The notes beneath the pieces were generated by a model that searched no databases, was not told the DNA's origin, and was given only the letters and a program-made list of their open reading frames with translations. Source: Notospermus geniculatus (lineage: Eukaryota > Nemertea > Pilidiophora > Heteronemertea > Lineidae). From it: a stretch of DNA of 64,000 nucleotides. Positions within the stretch are counted from its first letter, which is position 1, and each line of letters begins with the position of its first letter. Both the position numbers and the translations under genes were made by a program. The stretch covers positions 91,374 through 155,373 of the forward strand of contig NMRB01001164.1 in assembly GCA_002633025.1 (NCBI GenBank), given 5' to 3'. Positions 34,245 to 46,709 of the stretch are shown here, in pieces.

Positions 34245-34646
34245 GGGACCATATGCACAAAACATCCTATGTGTAAAATTCCCCTTATCTTTTGTTTGGA
34301 ACAATAAGGGAAGTTTTACACTTAAGATGTTTTATGCATGCGGCCCAAGGGTCCATATTCATAAACATACTTAAGTCGAAGTGTGATACTTATCTTTTGT
34401 GTTGAACAAAGGATAAGTGTCACACTTAGACTTAAGTAGTTTTATGAATATGGGCCCAGGTGACACTGTGGCGACTTAGGCGAGCAAATCCCCGCGAACT
34501 AGAATGAAATGGTCCATGGACCATGTGCTCACCCCTTTGGACATAATAGTGTAATGACAGAGAGAAGTATGTACATGGTCCATGGACCATTTCATTCTAG
34601 TTCGCGGGGATTCGCCCACCTAAGTCGCCACAGTGTGACCTGGGCT
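34245..34646. repeat. String of three foldbacks (Q, D, R), allelic copy
   Basis: Q 34245-34346, D 34349-34456, R 34455-34646. Same order as 26952-27351 but the leading family D element is absent. Confidence 0.87.
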
Positions 34647-34737
34647 TTATAAAGTGTAGTCGCCTTGCTGAACTCGGGCGACAGTGTCATTTTGTGATCC
34701 AGCAATAAAGAAACTTGACCTTGTACTTACTGTAAAG

Positions 34738-34855
34738 GGTCGTATTCTAGAACGTTCCTTAACGTTAAGGTCGGCCTTAAGTCTATTGTAAAACCAACGA
34801 AAACAATAGATTTAAGGTGGGCCTTAATGTTAAGGAACGGTCTAAAATACGGCCC
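34738..34855. mobile_element. MITE, family S (118 bp), AAG duplication
   Basis: Ends GGTCGTATTCTAGAACGTTC and inverse; AAG at 34735-34737 and 34856-34858. Copy 1 (about 27432) is empty. Confidence 0.82.
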
Positions 34856-34889
34856 AAGGTGTCTACGACCCAGACGTTTCGTGGACATC

Positions 34890-35259
34890 GGCCCGTATTC
34901 TAGAACGTTCCTTAACGTTAAGGTCGACCTTAAGTCTATTGTAAAACCATCGAGAACAATAGATTTAAGGTGGACCTTATACCCCAATCACAGTGAGCTT
35001 GTTCTCAGTACGTTCTTTAAAATTTTGCCGAACGGGCTCAAACTGTGTGCGAACGGAATGGACGTAGTGGCAACTTTTTACAGTCTTTTTACGAACTTCA
35101 TAGACGGGAAGGGTGCTCCAGCACACCGAAGCATTATTTGGTCAAGGGTTACACGTTCTAGCCCGTTTTACGATTTTTTTAGGACGGGGCAGGACGTTTT
35201 GAGAACTACTTCAGTGTGACAGGCCCTTTAATGTTAAGGAACGTTCTAGAATACGGCCC
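34890..35259. mobile_element. MITE, family S, ATC duplication, interrupted
   Basis: Ends GGCCCGTATTCTAGAACGTT and inverse, flanked by ATC (34887-34889, 35260-35262); copy 1 has a single ATC. It is split by the element 34980-35227. Confidence 0.85.
34980..35227. mobile_element. PIF/Harbinger-like element inside family S, TTA duplication
   Basis: Inverted ends around CACAGTGAGCTTGTTCTCAG and AGAACTACTTCAGTGTGACA, flanked by TTA (34977-34979, 35228-35230). Removing it restores the family S arm. Confidence 0.82.
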
Positions 35260-35943
35260 ATCGTCTTTTCCCTTCGGCTTCAAAAATGTTCTCCAAAATA
35301 ACGACAATACGTGTACAAATAAACATCGCTTGAAATTCGCCCACAACAGGAAAGCCTACCCCACTTAACGATTTACGTCAATACCCAAGATCCCAGCAGT
35401 CAACTATCCATGAATGTTTCGTCAAACCAAAGCTTTTAAGCCCAAACTTCCACATAATAGATATCTCTGTAACAATCCGGTATTCCATTACAAACCCGCT
35501 GACTTCCTTCAATATCTAACGCTCTTGGGGATTAATTGCCGTTTGGCACACGTTTCTAAGCTTAGTTTTCTGTGTTGCAAAGGGTTTCTCACTTAAGACA
35601 TCCCACTGTAACGCTTACTAACTTTTCTTCTTCGATTCTTCGAGAAACATCAAAGGCTTGCAAAAATAACAAGCTTCAGTTAGTATAAGGCATGATAAAG
35701 GCCTCGGAAAGAATGTCGTTGGGATTTCTTCATACGTAGACAAATGCAATTGATATTTGATATCAAATATGAAACTGCTTTTTAACTATCAGAGAAGTGT
35801 CTGCGTTTTTTCATAAAAATCCATGTAACAGTGAAAGAAACGGGTACTTTGTAGGATCAATGTGAAAGTTATTTGAGGAGTCATATAAAGACAACAATCG
35901 TGGATTGGCTGATTCTTATTGGGGCTTTTGCTTCGATGTACTG

Positions 35944-36500
35944 TATACAGAAAGAAAAAACGATCTCATCTCGAGATAAAATGAATCTCCAACTCTTGTC
36001 CCTAAAATGAGTTTCTTTTGCAACTCGAATAGACATAACTGGGTCTCCACTTGAGATGACATTGTCTCCAACTGGTTAAAATGATTCTCAGCTGTTTCCA
36101 CCGGATTGTCTGTTGTCTCGAATCAAATAAACAAGTGATGTCTCCATATAAAAAAAAACGTTTCACACCCAGTGGGTTTCGAACCCAGGACTCTCTGATC
36201 GCAAGTCGGACACCAGAACCACCACACCACCGAGCTTCTCATATGAGCAGATTTTGGTTCCCCTCGGTTTGTTCCCAATTGTCTCCAGCTGATGCCCTGT
36301 CCCATCGACTGGAGAACAGAGAAAACTCAAAATGAGACTCTGGTTGCAGTTATCTCCAGTCGATGCAAGAGGGCTCCAGCCTTAGAAAACTGTTACTCAT
36401 TCTCGGTTCGAGTAGCAAAGGAAATTCATTTTATAGGGACAAAATAGTAGGCTGGAGACTCATTTTATCTCGAGATGAGATCGATTTTTTTCCTGTGTAT
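35944..36500. mobile_element. Foldback, family MM, allelic copy
   Basis: Equivalent of 28144-28718 with small indels. Confidence 0.82.
36160..36240 (-). mobile_element. tRNA-like SINE head, allelic copy of 28352-28436
   Basis: Same tRNA-like unit in the second copy of duplication 3, with a few substitutions. Its presence in both copies means it predates their divergence. Confidence 0.75.
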
Positions 36501-37921
36501 AGTTGGGTCTATGGGAATGAGTTACCCAATTTCTTTAGTGGGAAAACCACGGTTGCCGTCCTGATTCTAGTTTTTCGTAAGCATCGCCCAAGTCCAATCG
36601 CCCCAAAGCGCCATGGTACATGTATGTTTCAGGATGGACAGGTTGTTGCACAACTGCCTTACATCCCCGAACTGCCGCGTTTTAGCGCAGTTATTTTGCC
36701 TATGAAAAAAACAAATTCATAATTAGAATGTCAACCGTGAAAACCAAATCTAACGAAGAAGGTACACTCGTGGCCAAAAATAAACCGACAGCAGTTTTTC
36801 TTGAATGTGGATTGTCTCCAAACCAGTGGGGTAGACAAAGTTGGTCCCAACATTATATGGCTATCTAATGGTATCAGCGTCGAAAAATTCCGCTGAAAGC
36901 CGCATTTGACAGAAGGAATTTTGTAAAGGCATGTTTTTTGCTACTTTTTTATTTGCATGATTCCATTCAAAAATTTTATATCACTGTGTTCTACTCATCG
37001 GGGCCTTTCATAACATAATCCTATAATTTCAACTATTCTGTGTAGAAATGTGATTTGGGGGCACTTTTAAATTTCCAAATCAATGGGTTTGTCGAGGACG
37101 TTGTCAACCTTTGTGTCTCCTGCGTGGTGATGTACTACTTTCATTGCCATAATCATGTCACAAAATATTCGCAACATACATGTATTGGATCACGTACGTA
37201 CATACCAATATCATACATGTATACAATGTAATATGATATTAAAAAGCAAAAAAATCACGTCCATCCATCTGGAAGTAACACATACACCATAATGGATAAT
37301 AGTCACGAGCAGATTTTTTGAAATGATAAAAAATTAGATTTTTTCCAGGCATGTTGGGATCTGGATTTTATCATTCCGCTGATATTTTCAGCCCACGTTT
37401 TGACATTTTGGTTCGCTTCTTAATTCACTAGTTTAATTGGAAATTTAACATGCTTCTAACTCGAAATGAAACAAGTTCACCGAACGTTTCTGACTTGAGC
37501 TTGGAGCAAGCAGAGCGCTGGAATGTTCCACAACATCTGCAATGCAATTGCAAAAAAATTGCAATATTTCAAAATGAAGATGCTGAGATATTAAAAGTGA
37601 AAATGGTGCATTAAGAACTCAGCATCAATGATGCATGTTTTGTGTTACTCTTCGCTGGGGGAGATTCGAGTCCATGGATATAGACCGAAGTGCGCTGTTT
37701 TGAAAACTACCGTCACAGAACTGGATTCACCGATTTTCGATCTGTCCACACAAAAACCTGCAGCTCCGCACATACCGCACACAACTGAACGCCTCGACAG
37801 CCTTTGGAGGAATGGTTTGTTATAATTCAAACAAGAAATTTGAATGTACATGGCCAAAATAAGACAGAAAAGTAAGAAGTGTAGATCTTGAAGTCGATGA
37901 TGCGTTCACGAGAGCTACCTA

Positions 37922-38013
37922 AAGCGTTGTTCACACTGCAGGCGCGGTGCGATCTGAACAAAGGATTAAAGCCTTCTTACCGCATCGCGTCGCACAGCAA
38001 ATGTGAACAGGCT
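37922..38013. mobile_element. MITE, family O, deleted copy
   Basis: Left half as in 30496-30664, then jumps to the right end; an internal deletion of about 75 bp distinguishes the two duplication copies. Confidence 0.75.
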
Positions 38014-38213
38014 TAAAGCGAATGGCTGGCGGGGTTTGTTTACATTTTTGGTGGTACCTTCCATAGAGAGTGAATCTAGCCTCCAGGCAAAGCCGTGCTC
38101 CAGCCATATGCAACACCTGTGCAAATATGCGAATGTAAACACTGGGGACGAGGTTCCATTAAAAATTTGTTAAAATGGGTTAATGACGTTTTCAAATTCA
38201 CTATAGTACGTTT

Positions 38214-38501
38214 GAGTCATCTGGAGCTCGATGGGCGTATGTCAATCAAACCCTCAGTAACCAGACAACAATGAACTTAGGGTTTACTCTAAACGGTCCA
38301 ACGCACATTGTTTTCTAACCAGCTGACCTTGGTTTGAAATTGAACATACAACTAGACCTTGATTGAAATTGAACACAGGCACAGGCATGGGATTGGCTGG
38401 AAGTGTCCTGTCAATAAAACGCATGTCAATAGCCATACTTCACCAACAATACCAAGGTCTGCCTGACAACCGAAGGTCCGCCCATCGAGCTCCAGATGAC
38501 T
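38214..38501. mobile_element. Foldback, family KK, ends at an N
   Basis: GAGTCATCTGGAGCTCGATG pairs with CATCGAGCTCCAGATGACT; the right end is followed by N38502. Inner arms share GACCTTGGT/ACCAAGGTC. Confidence 0.75.
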
Positions 38502-38514
38502 NCCATCTTAAATA

Positions 38515-38741
38515 GAGAGGTTAAGATGCGCCCCGAAAACGAGAACGTGGTGACAAGAGAATGGGACTTGTATCACAAAACCATCTAGAGGTAACTCAGA
38601 TTGTTTTTCACAGTAACAGTGGCGGGTGACTTCCAATGAAGAACACACCGTTCTAAAAGCTGGATTCTTGCTATTAGAGAAGTTACAGGCATGCCACAAA
38701 GTCACCACGTTCTCGTTCTCGGAGTAAAATCTTAACCTCTC
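38515..38741. mobile_element. Foldback, family LL, present only in copy 2
   Basis: AGAGAGGTTAAGAT and ATCTTAACCTCTCT ends with CGAGAACGTGGTGAC inner arm. Copy 1 (about 30992) reads straight through CTTAAATGACGTCATT. Confidence 0.8.
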
Positions 38742-40305
38742 TAATGACGTCATTCCTACGCGAAAAGAAGTACGGGGCACTGACGTTTGAAGGCAGAGTC
38801 AGTAAGGTGAAACCGTCTGACCTCTGCGTTGGAGATTGGCGTCCGAGGTGAAATGCGCCGCCCAGTGGACAGATAAGCAGCTCGCCTCAGGTCGTTCTGA
38901 ATGCGGTAACTTCTTACGTGACGGAGATCGCTCTTTCCACTGCGCTACTCCGTCTTCTGCAACCAGTGGTGAAGTTGGTCCACATCATGTCATATTGGCC
39001 AGCGAGAGCAGAAAAAAACTGTATCATCGTTATGTATACAATTGGATTACCACGACTCGAAAAGTGCCATTCTGCCGGTTCTGTGTCTCATTGTCTCCCA
39101 GTTGGTCAAATCCAGGTAATTATGGCATCTGCCTTTAGGTGATGGGCTGACATTTTGAGGACTAGACTCTGTTGGCGGTCGGTCGGCCAGACGGATGTCA
39201 TTATACCGAGCAAACACGGCGTAAAGCCACATCGGAATCATACACGTATACGAAAGATCAGAGGCATTGGTGAGACACAAGTGGGCAGATGAATACTCTC
39301 TACACTACGTAGAATAGGACTACGGTCCAAATCAGAGACGAACCGTTGATTTGAATGTCGGCCTTTCTGGGGTATTCTATGGTGTGGGTTCGTCAAGCAA
39401 GGCTAAACCCACCGGTCAGGCCAGCGATATATCAATAAATTGCCTACAACTCACGCTTTCAGAATTGTAGGGTAACCAACTGGAACCTGCAACTATTGCG
39501 CAATACTGAGGTGACAGGACATAAGGCCCGACACTTGATAATGGACCCTTCAATGGTAAAAGGCAGAATCTCCACCAGCGAAGAGGAGGAACTGGTCGAA
39601 TAAAGTACATGTACCTGTGTGTTATGCACAACAGTGTATTTAGTATGTTGAACAACAACGTTGAGGGAAGCAGTGACTCAAATACCGGTGTAACATTTTT
39701 CAATGTTCCCCATCTGTGAGTGTTCCCCTTCCTTGTCTGACGGAATAAGCTGTCGTGATTTGACAAAAGGGGACACAACAGAAACGTGTCGACGGATCTA
39801 TCTACCAGCGTTTCCCAAACAATAAGGAGAAACACTGGCATATGTTCACACTGGTAACTTGATGGCAGTTTGGGTGTACTGACCGCCGCGGTATGGGACT
39901 TTTGTAAAGAACATGGCGAGCTCAGAATATTATAAACCATATTGTCAGAAACTGAATGCCCATTTAGGTTCATTCGTATGGCATGTCAGTCGCCAGTGAT
40001 AATCCTTGTCACGTAGGGGTCTGCTCTGTTCCATCCCTGACAGCTGACCTCACGGGGTTGTGGATGTCATCCACTGACAATCGTTCTCTAACTATGATCA
40101 TCACTGACGCTGAGTCTGAGCAGAAATCCATTATCTTGAGTGACGGGGCACATACCAGGCATGCCTTGTGGCCTTTTCCTGAAATACAAGTAACACGGCG
40201 ATTTAAAGGTGGCTTGCTGTCAGTATTTTATCGGAGAATAGATTACCTCTCACCATTTCGTGTTCAGATGACGGGTCCATACTTAAGACCGTCCTAACGC
40301 TTTTT

Positions 40306-40990
40306 AGCTCACCTGGTGAGCTTTTACGGTGGTGCAGCGTCCGTCGTCGTCCGTTAGCAGGGTACGTTTCATAACCGCTGGGGCTACTGATCTGAAACTT
40401 TGTACATGTACATGTATATCCCTAGGTCAGATGACCTATACACCATGTTTCGGTCCGAGGGGATTCGATTCTTGGCTTGGTCACTAGGTGGCCAAAACCG
40501 AAAACACAAAAAGTTCAATAACTCCTGAACTACTGGCTGGATCACCTCCAAATTTTGGTGGCACGTTTCGTGGCCATATATTACTGTCAATAGAGTGTTT
40601 TCTCCTCGAAATTGCATTTAGGCACCCTCTATGTGTACATCGATTTTTGATCCTTAGTTTCGACTTCAAATATGGTGGCCAGTCGGCCATCTTGAAAATG
40701 GGACTTTAGCCAATATATTATGAAGAACAGCAGCTAGAATGTTGTAACTTGGTCCGAATACGATAACCGCAATATTTCTGCCAAATTTTAGCTTTATTGC
40801 ATTTCAAATATAGCCGCCAGTCGTCCGTCTTGAAAAATGTACTGTACCTTTGGCTCATATCATATGAACAGTACCACAAAGAAGGTTCTCACCTGGTATA
40901 ATGTTTCCCTGGAACATATTCACTTGACACTTGTTGTTCGTTCTTCTGGTACATTCACCCAGGTGAGTACATTGTCCATGGACCATTTCA
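40306..40990. repeat. Dispersed repeat starting AGCTCACCTGGTGAGCT
   Basis: Starts with a TTTAGCTCACCTGGTGAGCT palindrome followed by GTCCGTCGTCGTCCGTTAGC. I recall this start from many marine invertebrate genomes as a high-copy interspersed repeat. The right border is uncertain; CTCACCTGG and CCAGGTGAG recur near 40890 and 40960. Confidence 0.6.
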
Positions 40991-41453
40991 TTTGACACTG
41001 CTTTCGGGTTTTCTCCCTGGACAACTTGGCCAATTCGCTTTTTCTCTCGCACGCTACTGACACAAATTTCTCTCCGCCTGTATAATGTAACGCCGTAAAG
41101 ACATTCTTTCCACGGACCCCTTTTAACTCGCTTGATTGGAATTGTAATGTCTATTTCTGTAGCGTCTGACCAACCCGCCCGTTCAATACATCAATCCTTC
41201 ATCACAACGTGGGAGATTTCACCAAAAGCAAAAAAACATTCGCTATCCTTCCTTTCTTGGCAATCTCTCTAGGAAACCCTAAATGGCTTCTGGCCTCTTT
41301 CTCGTAAGCGAGTTAATGGAAACAACTTCAGTTGAAGAATGTATCGTAGGTTTTTTTCCCTTCGCGTTGATCGCCTACTACCGTTTGTTATGCCCAGCTG
41401 GTCCGGAATATCGTGTAACGTCGGTAGCGACGAAACCGGTCTATAGGGTTCTC

Positions 41454-41672
41454 ATGTCGGGAATACAAGTGGTGCTTGGAAGAAGTGCTGCTTTCCTATT
41501 GCTAGTGTTTGTGTTGGCGTGCAGGATAGGCTTACCCCAAGGCAATATGATTATAGATTTGCCACGATCGCATTTGCTGCAGTGTACTCCCCCAAGGTTT
41601 TGTAAGGGCTGTACTTTGCTGCCGCAGGAGACATCAGACTGCTGCAGAGTCAATACCATGTTGTTCCCATGA
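41454..41672 (+). CDS. Candidate small secreted cysteine-rich peptide (72 aa), unrecognised
   Basis: From the internal ATG the frame encodes 72 residues: a short polar start, a hydrophobic core (SAAFLLLVFVLA, residues 11-22), a C-R-I-G cleavage-like region, then a mature part with a cysteine pattern C-x5-C-x2-C-x9-C-C. This has the shape of a signal peptide plus a small disulfide-rich peptide. The same frame is open upstream to an ATG at 41283 (129 aa, A at -3, G at +4), but that extra N-terminus has no recognisable character, so the internal start is preferred on signal-peptide grounds. The last few codons and the stop lie in the first degenerate unit of a minisatellite that continues to 42160. 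An AG after pyrimidines at 41397 could be a splice acceptor. No family was recognised, and the odd cysteine count of the mature part argues for caution. Chance ORF is the alternative. Confidence 0.33.
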   Translation: MSGIQVVLGRSAAFLLLVFVLACRIGLPQGNMIIDLPRSHLLQCTPPRFCKGCTLLPQETSDCCRVNTMLFP

Positions 41673-42160
41673 ATTTCCCCAACTAGGTAATTATAGTCCA
41701 AAACGAATTCAAAAGTGTTGGTAACAATGAAGTTGCCAACTAGGTATAGCCCAAAAGGAATTCAGTAGAGTTGGTACCAATGAAGTCCCCAATCTAGGTA
41801 GGTTATAATGTAAAACGAACGCAATAGTGTTGGTACCCCTGAAGTTGCCCAAGTAGGTACATGTATAGCCCAAAACTAACTCAATAGTGTTGGGATACCA
41901 ATGAAGTTGCCCAACTAGATTATAGCCCACAAGAACTCAATAGTGTTGGTACCCATGAAGTTCGCCAACTACATGTGGGTTATAGTCCAAAATGTATTCA
42001 ATAGTGTTGGTGGCAATGAAGTTCCCCAACTCGGTTAGCGTTCAAAATGAATTCAATAGTTTTGGTACCAATGAAGTTGCCCAACTTGGTTATAGCTCAA
42101 AATGAATTCATAAATGTTGTTACCAGTGGGCCTAGTTTCCCCAATACTAGTCGAAATGAA
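41650..42160. repeat. Minisatellite, about nine units of roughly 50-60 bp
   Basis: Diverged units share the words TTGGTACCAATGAAGTTGCC and CAACTAGGTTATAGCCCAAA in the same order. The first recognisable unit overlaps the 3' end of the small ORF ending at 41672. Units vary by small indels and substitutions, so the array is old. No homogenised core remains. Confidence 0.85.
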
Positions 42161-42173
42161 TTTTCTAAGGCAA

Positions 42174-42451
42174 TGGGTCATATGAAAGACCAGTAGAATG
42201 TAAATGCTTTTATTTGAATTTTGCAATACAAATGCACCAGACAATGCTGTACAAATCTGACGTAAAAGCATATGCTCGTCATTAGGGACATTTCGAAATC
42301 AAACGATAAACGTAAACGTTAACGACAACTTTATTTTTGTACCGAAAATGCAATGCAAAATCTGGTTAATGTGTAGTATGAAAAATAACGTTGTCGTAAA
42401 AGTTTGGTTTATCGTTTGATTTCGAAACCTCCCCATTATTCATATGACCCA
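42174..42451. mobile_element. Family A MITE interrupted by another MITE
   Basis: TGGGTCATATGAAAGACCAG on the left, ATTCATATGACCCA on the right, same core as 350-470. The right arm is split by the element at 42284-42434. Confidence 0.85.
42284..42434. mobile_element. MITE, family V (151 bp), ATT duplication
   Basis: Ends AGGGACATTTCGAAATC and GATTTCGAAACCTCCCC, arms through AAACGATAAACGTAAACG. Flanked by ATT (42281-42283, 42435-42437). Terminal similarity to 61016-61096. Confidence 0.85.
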
Positions 42452-44324
42452 ACGTTATTACGAGGTATAGAGCTGACTACGGCACCATGCAAATTGGTTT
42501 CATCAAAAATACTCAGCGGGCGAACATCAAAATGTCATTTCTCCTCACAAATTCCTTATTTTAAGATCGTCAGTCATTTTCCACTGACGACTTCCTTAGC
42601 ATTTTCAATCATCCCGTTACAACTTTGCCCTTTTTCAAAAGCGGCCATCTGTAAGAATATTCAACACGCTGTCCTCCACAAACCACATCTCGTCTCCTTA
42701 GTGTGGAACTTAATGGTCTCAAAAGACTCTTCAGTAGCTTCAACGTAAAAGGATGTTTCCAAGGGTTTAAAATTGACTTTGTAAATTCGTATGTCTAGTC
42801 GAAGCTTGTTAAATGCTTTTAGCGCCGCTTACGGAAGGATCTAATCTTTAAGGGTTTGTCGGTTTGAGAATAGTCTCGGGTATTTATTCGGGTTTTTTCC
42901 CGGTGACTGATATTACGACCAACATCAAAGTTCTCCGTTATATAATGAGTAAGAAGAGCCGAAAATATCGTCGCATCATCTTTGATGGTAAGAGGTTTAA
43001 AAAATATCCAAGCTCAGAACTTGCAGACAGATTCTCCGATGTAGAATGTATTTTATTGAGCACTGGTTCAGAATTGGATATGATATATGTACGATATTCA
43101 TTGGATATTTTAGTTTCCTGTTGTGGGCAAAAAAAATGAGAAAAAAAATGTCCATGTCTTCGATCAATTGCCGTTGAGCCAGACTGAAGAAAAATCCTAA
43201 AGTAGCCCAACACAAAAACAAGACGAGTCTAAATTTAGAGTGGTACCAGGTGTAACGTAATTCACTGCCCCCCATAAATCAGTGCCCTACCCTATTCTGT
43301 AGGACGGAATAAGCCGCACGAGGAGGAAAACCAATATTCAGGATACAATAGAACCTATTGTAACCCGGGCACTGGTTTACAGGTACATTCATTTACACTA
43401 CACTTGTCCTAACAATTTTACATCGCACTTTTGCATATGTTAGGACCGGTTGTGCCTATCGCGTTCATGAATCTGATTGGCCGGTGCTGGCGCAGGTGAT
43501 ACGTACAGGAACTCTTATGTTGATATCTTTCTATTTTTAACACCTTCGTGATTGGTGGATTTCCTGGGTCAAATGGAGGTCACCTTCTATCTGCATTCCG
43601 GTACGTCAGTCGTATTGAGAATGGAATAAATTTACATAATTGACATAAAATTTCCAAGTGACGTCACTGGCAGAATTTCTCCAAAAATGGCGGCCAATAC
43701 TGGTCCTACCAAACAAGCCACGACTGCAGCGCGCAGGTTGGTGGAATTAGGTACTAGTCTAGTCTAAATTAGACTTCACACTTTGCTAATTTGGGGTTTG
43801 TCCCGTAATGAAAACAGCATCGTTCGCTTTCGCACGTTGGCGGTACTCACTTCCGACGTTAGGGTCACTGATAACATGCAAAACGTTGCTCATAACATCA
43901 TTCATTTCTCTACAAAAAATGCTAGCGGTGTGGACGTCATTGGATTCAATACTGTTGATTCAAAAGTTTGTCTACCGACTTAAAAATCCTCTCTATTCAT
44001 GGACTCGGAGGTCGAGAGACGCATTATGGTCTGCAGAATCGCTCATTATTTCCGGTGACGTGCCCGGATGTTGATGAAGGCGGCAGAGCTTTGCTAATAG
44101 CATTGAACAAATCGATTCACTTTGTCGTGAAGTTAAAGCTACATGGACGTTTGCCATCAAAGCAAATAAAACTGTCGATAGTTTAAGACAGATGCCAGTG
44201 TGAGAGGACTGTGCATTCTAACTACTGTCAATAGTGCATTCCGTAGACGCTCTTTTGCAACTATGGTGTCGCTAAAGAATGTTCAGACTGAACCCGATGG
44301 TGGTGGGGGAGAATGTCACAAAAC
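42452..44324. other. No gene recognised
   Basis: Frames of up to 92 codons on both strands (42864-43275, 43783-44186) lack signal peptides, domains or conserved motifs. The word GGTGTAACGTAATTCACTG at 43248 matches the dispersed terminus also seen at 18344, 31917, 39685 and 47786. Confidence 0.55.
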
Positions 44325-44693
44325 GTGTCCTTCTTTGGATTCTGAATAACTCTGTTATTTAAATGTACCAATGAAATTTAACTAAAATTTCCAATCATGT
44401 AAACAAGGCACGGCAAATTCATTGGACCGAATTTCATCGTTTTTGTGGTAGATGGTGAGATTTTAGACGGCATACTTATAATGTAAAATGCTCACTTTCA
44501 TGAGGAATTTGATCTCGACACACATGTCCTACTTGAAATCTAAATAACTCAGTTGTTTTCCCATGAAATGTAACCAAAATTTCTGAACATGTAAACAAGG
44601 CATTCTCAATTTAATGAACCGAGCTTCATCAGTTTTGTGCTACATGTAGATGGTGAGATTTAATAAACGGCATACGAAAAAAATGCTCACTTT
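44325..44693. repeat. Diverged two-unit tandem repeat of about 190 bp
   Basis: Both units contain ATAACTC.GTT, CATGTAAACAAGGCA, AGATGGTGAGATTT, GGCATAC and AATGCTCACTTT in order. A perfect 21-bp tandem pair (GACTTGGCGTCCTCAATGTC) follows at 44705-44746. Confidence 0.8.
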
Positions 44694-45394
44694 ATCTGCC
44701 ACTGCGACTTGGCGTCCTCAATGTCGACTTGGCGTCCTCAATGTCGATGCAGTGCTGACCCGAGGCACGTGCTGCTGAAATTAAATCTGTTTATAGACGA
44801 TTTAGAAACAAGGAAGTTAAGGATCAAACGTACATGTAGGACATGTGGCATTTGACACGTAGTGTTTATTTCGACCAATGATAAATTAGATTTTAAGGCA
44901 TACCTGGCCCACGCCATCCGTCTGTCGTCAGTGTGTCGTCATTTACAATGTCGAGTTTCCAAATAATTTCTCATTGAAAATCATTCGTTTACCAAACCTA
45001 ATAGCACGATATTGATGTTTCTTGCGCAATCGCTCAGAAATGAGCTTTACTACCTGAAGATGAAGCCAATGATATCATCGCGTGCCGCGAATCTCACGCT
45101 AAACAAGTTTTTTATTATCCGATTTATTTCTGATTAGGACCCATAAGAAATAGCTTAAAAAAGCCCAAACCAAGGGAAAACGTGTACTGTTAGATATTTC
45201 GATGCGATTCTTGATGCGTTGAGTATAGGTACACGTACTCTGTCTCACCACAGGGTTGTGTAGACGAAAATTTGTTAACCTATGCAAAGCACATGTACAT
45301 GAATGCACTAACCGGAGTGCAGATTTTGAAATTTCTATGTCCGGCTGAGATGTCAATCTATCCCGAGTATTAGCGGGGTAAGGACAGTGATAAC

Positions 45395-45526
45395 AGCGAA
45401 TTTTCGCAAAGCCCCCGAAACGCCAACGCGAACGTCTATCCTTTTGTTCCGTGCTCTCTTCGTGGCATCGAACAATGGGATTGGCGTTCGCGTTGGCGTT
45501 TCGAGGGCTTTGCGAAAACTCCCTAG
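45395..45526. mobile_element. Foldback, family B (about 132 bp)
   Basis: GCGAATTTTCGCAAAGCCC pairs with GGGCTTTGCGAAAACTC, and CGAAACGCCAACGCGAACG with its inverse. Uninterrupted reference for the split copy at 55846-56100. Confidence 0.83.
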
Positions 45527-45769
45527 TGTCAATCCAAAGCATGCACTTCCTCGAAAGTGGTAGAGTGTGACTAAGTCGGCACACATCACGACGCAACCTC
45601 CTGCGCATGTCCAGCTTGACTACTTCCGGTCGTCAATACACGTACTATAATGGTATTCTATTGGCCCTGCTGTAGATAGCTCATGATGGGCTCGGCAGAG
45701 TCGCCAAATTTTCAGAAAACAGGCAAACAAGACTGAGAATTAGACAAGGTTTCGGTGTGGAATCATTTG

Positions 45770-45957
45770 TGTGGCGGTCTAGAAAACCCGTCAGATGTCG
45801 CTGAATAATCAACAAGGGCTGTCAGATTGCCTGTGGATTGATCTGCTATTGTTTACCTGTTACGTAGTACATTTTAGCTATTGAAATGTGCGGGTTCACC
45901 AAAGCCATTAACGCTTTCCTCAAACGCGACATCCGACGGGTTTTCCTAGACCGCCTC
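45770..45957. mobile_element. Foldback with GGCGGTCTAGAAAACCCGTC ends
   Basis: Inverted arms of about 30 bp (GGCGGTCTAGAAAACCCGTC, then AGATGTCGC and inverse) around an unrelated centre. Confidence 0.75.
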
Positions 45958-46709
45958 ACATATTGCCCCTACTATTTTTGTTCAAGGGCGGGTTAAATTG
46001 GCTGGCATCGACCGTTCGACTAAGACATTTTTCAAACTCTGCTCTGCGGCTCGACAGTTTTGAGCTTGATTGTGTCAATTTTCTCGCAAAGATTTCCGGA
46101 CCAAACCGAAAATGGATCCGGTTCTTCTAAAAGATTGCATGATTACTCCCAAGCGTTGCATTCTTATGACTGCATTGCTAGAAAAATACGTTTTACCGTT
46201 TCAAACTGGTTTCAGTAATTAAGTTATTGCTGATTGGTAAAAGATTTAAAACAGATCTTTGATTTCGTTGCACTTTTAAGAACGGTACACCGTTTACGTG
46301 CCTTAAACTGTTAATCTGATTCTCACGGAAACGGCATGCAGAAAAAGACGCTTGTTAACGATGTTCCGGCTGCAGAGTCCGTGCAGGCAGGTGTGGATCG
46401 AAAACAAATCATCGACTGAACCGTGATTTTGAATAGAATGCAACCATGAAGGAATCAAGCATAAAGAGGTTCAATTTAGAAATTTAGCATTTTATAAATG
46501 TGGACAGTATCCCTTTAAACCTCAGCAGATTTGCATTCTGACTTTTCCATATGATAGGCAAGACCCTTCTGGATGTTTACTGCAAATTTTGTGGAATTCC
46601 GACTTGATCTTATAATACAAAAGGACTGAATTAATGAGAACCCCACGAACGATGTGAGCGCAGGGTCATCTGTGTACATTTGAATAGACTGACGTACATT
46701 TGCACATGG

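Larger units (their letters stand above)
32724..40166. repeat. Direct duplication 3, copy 2
   Basis: Second copy of 25205-32381. It has its own insertions: foldbacks at 33418-33655, 34738-34855, 34890-35259 (with another inside), 38214-38501 and 38515-38741, and a single N at 38502. The junction with copy 1 holds a short AT-rich tandem array (32381-32599). No gene recognised. Confidence 0.93.
44747..46709. other. No gene recognised apart from two foldbacks
   Basis: The 169-codon minus-strand frame at 45099-45608 runs through a family B foldback and is not a gene. The rest is unique-looking with no coding signal. Confidence 0.55.

Noticed and set aside
41650-42160. CRISPR-like array
   Set aside because: Units are contiguous and diverged, without constant repeats separated by unique spacers, and the DNA is metazoan.
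45099-45608. 169-codon minus-strand frame
   Set aside because: It runs through a family B foldback; arginine-rich composition follows from the repeat and no domain is visible.
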